This document shows, in pieces, positions 23,101-29,100 of a DNA stretch of 64,000 nt. The notes below the pieces were generated by a model, which saw nothing but the letters and a program-made list of their open reading frames with translations, was not told the origin of the DNA and made no database searches. How positions within the stretch are numbered: the stretch's first letter is position 1; each line of letters opens with the position of its first letter. The translations under genes were made by a program, and so were the position numbers. Origin of the DNA: Notospermus geniculatus (taxonomy: Eukaryota; Nemertea; Pilidiophora; Heteronemertea; Lineidae); assembly GCA_002633025.1 (NCBI GenBank), contig NMRB01000407.1, positions 30,991 through 94,990 on the forward strand. Reading direction: 5' to 3'.

Positions 23101-26100
23101 AACTGAATGACATAACGCAGACAACCTCACGACAGTGACGTCAAAGACGTTGCGTCAGACTCGACCATTGCTGAATCATGGAAGGCATCACGTCAGCCGG
23201 TTTCAGATTGGGGTTCTGGTTGAGATTTAGGCAGAAGTGTGTAGATCTGCGAATTTGAGAATCGTCTGCAGGCTTGTTCAGTGGTCTTTCACCTGTGCTG
23301 TTCAAGTCTTATGGTGTGATGAACTTCAGTGCAACTCCTTGAGAATTCTGGCCTTGAAAAAATCTTAGATTCTAACGTTGTATGAAAATGGCTGTATAAA
23401 GAAAGCTTACACTGTTTAAAGAATAGCGGCCAAACCTTACCAACTGCTTCTTTGCATGGAGGTATTGGTGCATGACAACCTCAACGCGTGGTCGGCTTTT
23501 AGACACTCTGGTAACTCATGATATAGGTTCAAGGTGACAAGATGTTCTATTCACACTCTGCATGAAGATTGCTTCCATGTGGTTCATCTCTCATTCTTGA
23601 TTATGAACGTGGGAAGTATAATTTGGGTTCAGAGTTCGATTATGAACTTGGGAAGTATAATTTGGGTTCAGAGTTCGATTATGAACTTGGGAAGTATAAT
23701 TTGGGTTCAGAGTTCGATTATGAACTTGGGAAGTATAATTTGGGTTCAGAGTTCAAATAACGAAGATGAAGTGGACAATTGTTGCTATTTTTCTGTGGCT
23801 GTTGAACTTGGGAAGTGTCGGACATTTACACCAAGTCAGATACTTGATCAAGTTGAACTGTCAACTTGTCTGTATACATTGTAGATCAAGTGCTCCTCGG
23901 GTTTCTCTGGGATGTGTTAGAAAGATGAGGGGATATGTGTAATGTGAAGTATTTCGAAGTCACTAAACCATCGCCCTAGGCCTGAATGAAATGGGGATTG
24001 TGTTATCACTGCTTTGAACATGTTTTGTCAGCTGATCTGAGCTGTTCAGGTTGTCATTCCCCAAATATCGACCATGAGTCTGATCTTGTGGGTGTTGTTC
24101 TATGTAAATACAAAGGGTCGTATTTTATAACGTCCCTTAACGTTAAGGTCGACCTGAAGTCTATTGTAAAACCATCGAGAACAATAGATTTAAGGTGGAC
24201 CTTAATGTTAAGGAACGTTCTAATTTTTCACCTCGATGTTGTAATCTTGTGCATATTGGAGTCATCCTGAGTTGACGAGGTGATTGTACAGGTAAGTTTG
24301 TCAACTCAGGATGGCATTCTTGGGATCAAAACTCTCCAGACTTTCCTAGAATTCCTTGAGCATTAGACACTTCAAAACAAATTGTCCTGCATAGGTGCCT
24401 CACACTGGCAAATCTGAGGGGGCCCACCTGGCCTGGGCCTCATCTTAGCAGAAAATCTTTGAAAGTGATGGGGAAATGTTGAAATTTGGGAAAGTCTTCA
24501 AAATTGATCATGAATTTGTAATCAGGAAGGGCTTCTTTCTCTGGAGCCTGGCATTGTTGAAGTGTAGTAATAGCTTACAGCCTCGTGATTCTGTCGTGTG
24601 GGTACTGGTTTATCCCAGGACAGGATATGAAGCACCACAAGAAACCAGCTGAAGATGAGTTTGTCATTTTTGTGGTCATGATTGTACAATCTGATTCTGG
24701 ATGGTTCTGTTTCCAGTTTGACTTGCTTTTTGCAATTAACTGATTTTATGACTTGCTTGTTGCTGATGTAATTCAGTGGGATGAAATTTGAGTGTCTTTT
24801 CTGGAACACCCTGTGATACTGTATAGAGTTGATATTGATTAATGTACGGTATCAATTATTGATCCATTATGACATCATAATGGGTGATATTTATAAACAC
24901 AAGCAAATGCTTTTACTTCAAGTTTTGTTGTACATTTACATTGGACCCCGCTGTGCAAATCTTAAGTAAAAGCACTTGCTAACTTTCATGAAACCATCAT
25001 CTGATCTCCTGCTACCAAACTAAAATCAGTGGATGTAACAACTTAAAGTCTTGTAAGATGGGAATTTGCTTGATTTTGTCAATTTTTCTCAACGTTTCTC
25101 CACTTTTCCTCCCATGTTTTAGTCATCTTAATTGGAGTTTAATATTGTGAGTAAGTGACTCCTGTGTGTAGCTTTAGGGGCGGACGACAGCTGGAATGAG
25201 AGAAAGAACGAAAAAATGAACTTTTTGCAATCAAACCTTCCTAAACTGTACAAAAATCTGAATTCAGTTTCTTCAGGTTTTGACCCGAGCACGTCGTCCA
25301 TCCTTAAATGCTTCTCTTCGTTGCACCTGATGTTACCTCTGAATGACTGGAATCATTTTATCTTTAATTCTCGGCGTTAGGAATCTTATCATGAATTTAA
25401 ATCATTTTTCTTGGCAACCTCTCTCATTTTGTTCAAACAAATTATTGCTTGTGATTTTTTATGTCGAATTCCTCCAGTGTTTCACCTCAAAATTCTTTAT
25501 GTTTTTTTCTGGATTTTCGAAATTTGGATGATGATACTCCATGATGTATTTTGTTACTATCGAGTGTCTAATGGGGCCTTTTTCGCCGATAGTCGGTGCC
25601 TAATTTTACAAGTGTCAGAGAACAATCCCAAGTATCGACAGTTTTCAAGATCCTGATATTTATCAATGGAAGTTCGATTGAAATGATGGTGTTGATACCA
25701 AATATCTGATAAAATACAAGACTAGGTACACAAATGTGACCCGTGACAACAAAATGAGTCGGAATGCGCCAGAAAGAAGACCCAAGATGACACCAGAGAA
25801 CAATTACAGAAATGGACAAAGTTAAATTTCACAATGGGCGGACAGTGCTGAAATCAACAAACCGTTCGGCGTTGGTTCACCTTGGGTCTTCTTCTGTGCG
25901 CATTCCGACTCATTTTGCTGTCACAAGTCACAAATCTCAATACTCAACTTTTGACTAAATGTTTTAAGTTCCAGATTTCCAAGATGGTCACTTACAGAAT
26001 ACATGTAAGAAGTATTCAACTATGTTGTCGTTCTATGCCGTGGTTCTTATCTTACGGTTCTTTTTCAGGAAATTAAGTCAGCAACCAAGAATGAAAACAA

Positions 26101-29100
26101 AAATGGTGGAAATACGAACTCAATGAAGCCAATGTCAGCATCAGAAGAACGCGAAATAGACAATGCCATAGCGTTAGCCAATGAATTTGCTGCATTAAAT
26201 GCAGCGGACACTATTCTAAGTACATCGCCGAACAGTCGCACGGACTCGGAAAGTGGGTGCGAATCGCCACGGTCTAAATTACCGTTTAAACTTCCAACAT
26301 TACGGAGGAGTCCAAAACCGGAGAAGCCGTCGTTTTCAGATGAGATGGCGAATATTTCTGATGCTAGTGAGGAACTGAATACACCTGAGGCACAGGAAGC
26401 CTATAACCTTCTTGTAGCAAGAGGCTCTGGCTCAAGTCGCGAGAGCCCCGGTCGACGTGAACGACCAAAACATTATCGCCAGCAGCGAGTCAAAAGACAA
26501 ATGGAATGTGAAAAACGCTTGTCAGATTCTGACGCTGATAGTCGTAGTACGTCTTCGTCAGAGGGACGTGGGCGTTTATCGCTTGGATTTAGAAAGGAGC
26601 CAATCAGTGAGCCCGATTCAGCATCTGACGGGAGTAGTTTGAATATTAGTAAGGAACGTAGCCCGGTGAGCTCAATACCGGAGATAAATACCGTGAGCGT
26701 GGACCGTAGTTCTGTCTCCTCCATACCGGAAATTAGTAAAGAACGCAGCCCTGTCAGTTCCGGTCCTGAGGATAAACACGAATGTCCGGTGGTTCCCCCC
26801 AAACCAACACCGAGCCCGACATCCGTTAATGCTCAAAACATGAAAACTAGTCCTTTCAATACGGATGGGAAAAGCTTCATCTCTGCTCCCATGGAGATCG
26901 GTACCCTCGAACGGCCGAAACGTATCGGGAATGTCGAGTTGAAAAGTATTGAACAAGTTCAGGCGTCTGGGAGAATATCATTATCAAATGCGCAACCTCT
27001 GGTTAAACCGATTGGGCGGCGGCCTATCCCAGATCCTAAACATGACAGCGGAGAACCAGCTGAGGTTGACACGAATCCATTACGGAGGTTGCGGGCAGGA
27101 AATGCAGTCCCAGTATTCCGGCCCACGGCACGATTGTCTGGTATCAGGAAATTCTCCTGCCCGGATGACAACATTGGTGCATTTCCGATGAATCGACGTA
27201 AAGCCTCCCTACCGACCAGTCGTGAGGATACTATTGGTGCTGGCGATGGAGGCAGGAGTCCTAACGCAGACGACTCGACCATCGATCCCCCGCCGCTACC
27301 GCCACGTGACCGCTCACGACCAACCACACTCAACACGAAGCCACGACAGCGTAAATACCCCCTGGTGATCGATCAGAACGTGACATCATCCACGTACGCC
27401 AACGCTTGTCCAAACGGACGAAATCAACACACATCAGATGAGGATAATTACATGAGCAGGCACGACGCCGAAGTTGAAAACGGGGATACTAACGGGAACT
27501 CAACGAAAACAGGCTACACAATGCTCGCTAACTGTACAGCTGAACAATTAGGATTTCTAAATGACCTTGACCCTTTCTGGAGTCAGAAGGTCACATTTGA
27601 TGGATCCAACGACCTTGACGAGAATGATGACATGCCAAAGATGACTGCCAAGTACAAGATGCCCGACAGCAACGTCAGTTATGAAGATTTACTCGACTTC
27701 GCTTTGGACAAAGGAGATAAAAAGTAAGTTTACGGTACTGTATTATTCGAGAGTTTCCACAATGGCTTGGTTAGGCCTACGACTATGTTTAGCAAGCATT
27801 CCTTTCATTGTTAAAGCCTACTCCTACAAAAGTTGAATCATTGCTAAACCTTGTCATAGGCCTAATCAGGCCGTTGCAAAGACTGATTAATATTAAGAGA
27901 ACATGTAAAGTTTGTGTTTATAGACTGATATCAAGAACGTTAGAGGTGTCATCCGACTTTACACTTTAACCCCAGTCTATCCTGAAACCTTTCAGTAGAA
28001 CTCAGATGAGCTAGCATTTCTGACCGGTACCCATTTATACATCTGGGTGGAGAGAGGCCAGTGAGGTAAAGAGACTTGCCCAAAGTCTCATGCCCAGTGG
28101 GATTCGAACCCGGGACCCTCTGACCGCTAGTTGGAGACCCGAACCACTACACCACCGTGGCTCCCCATGTAGAACAAGAGATCCGTTCCACAGCAGGGGC
28201 AGCGCTGGATCCTTGGTTACCCTGGTTGTTCTGGCTTGTGGAGGGAGAGAAACACTGGACTGTAAACTTTCCGTCCGTGCCCGTAGTGAGACTGACCCAT
28301 CTCATGAACGTCTGCCTTCTTTTTACAGGGAGAAAACGGCAGCCTGTGACGAGGTCCGCCTGATGCAACGGGTGCTATCAAAGGAGGTAAATATCAAAAT
28401 GTACCGCAGTGTCCCCGCCTTCACCGATCATCATCACAACATCTCACTTCATCTGCTCTTCTCAATGGCAATGGGAATGAATAAAGACTAGCAAATGCTT
28501 TTACTTTAGATTTGTACAGCATTGCCTAGTACATTTGTATTGCAAAATTCAAGTAAAAACATTTTCTAGCAAGACTAGCAAATGCTTTTACTTCAGATTT
28601 GTACAGCATTGGCTAGTGCATTTGTATTGCAAAATTCAAGTAAAAGCATTTACTAGCAAAAACTAGTAAATGCTTTTACTTCAGATTTGTACAGCATTGC
28701 CTAGTGCATTTGTATTGCAAAATTCAAGTAAAAGCATTTACTAGTCTTTATTCATATGACCCATTGTTTTGGAACTGAATTAATAAGGATGTCGCTCTGT
28801 TCCATGTCACCAAAAATATATTTTTGATGTCACTGGATGCCCTGTCACCTGAAGGGAAAATGGCCTCCATTTGTACAACTTGACAATTTGTAAACATTGT
28901 AATTCTGAACGCATCGTGTATATAGTTGGTCTTATAAAGCCAGAAAGACATCATCAGTGTAACCAAATGATGGCCATCTGTGACAAATACTCAGTACCTA
29001 ACCGTCCCTATGTCCGTCGATTTGTCCAGCTGGCGTCCCTCATGAATAGACATCCACCGAAAGTCGGCCATGACAGATCAGAAGGGGTAAACAAACCTTG

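Noticed and set aside
26123-27727. 534-residue ORF as a separate single-exon gene
   Set aside because: The frame continues upstream to a good acceptor at 26069 and ends at a donor in phase with the next Ack exon, so it is an internal exon.
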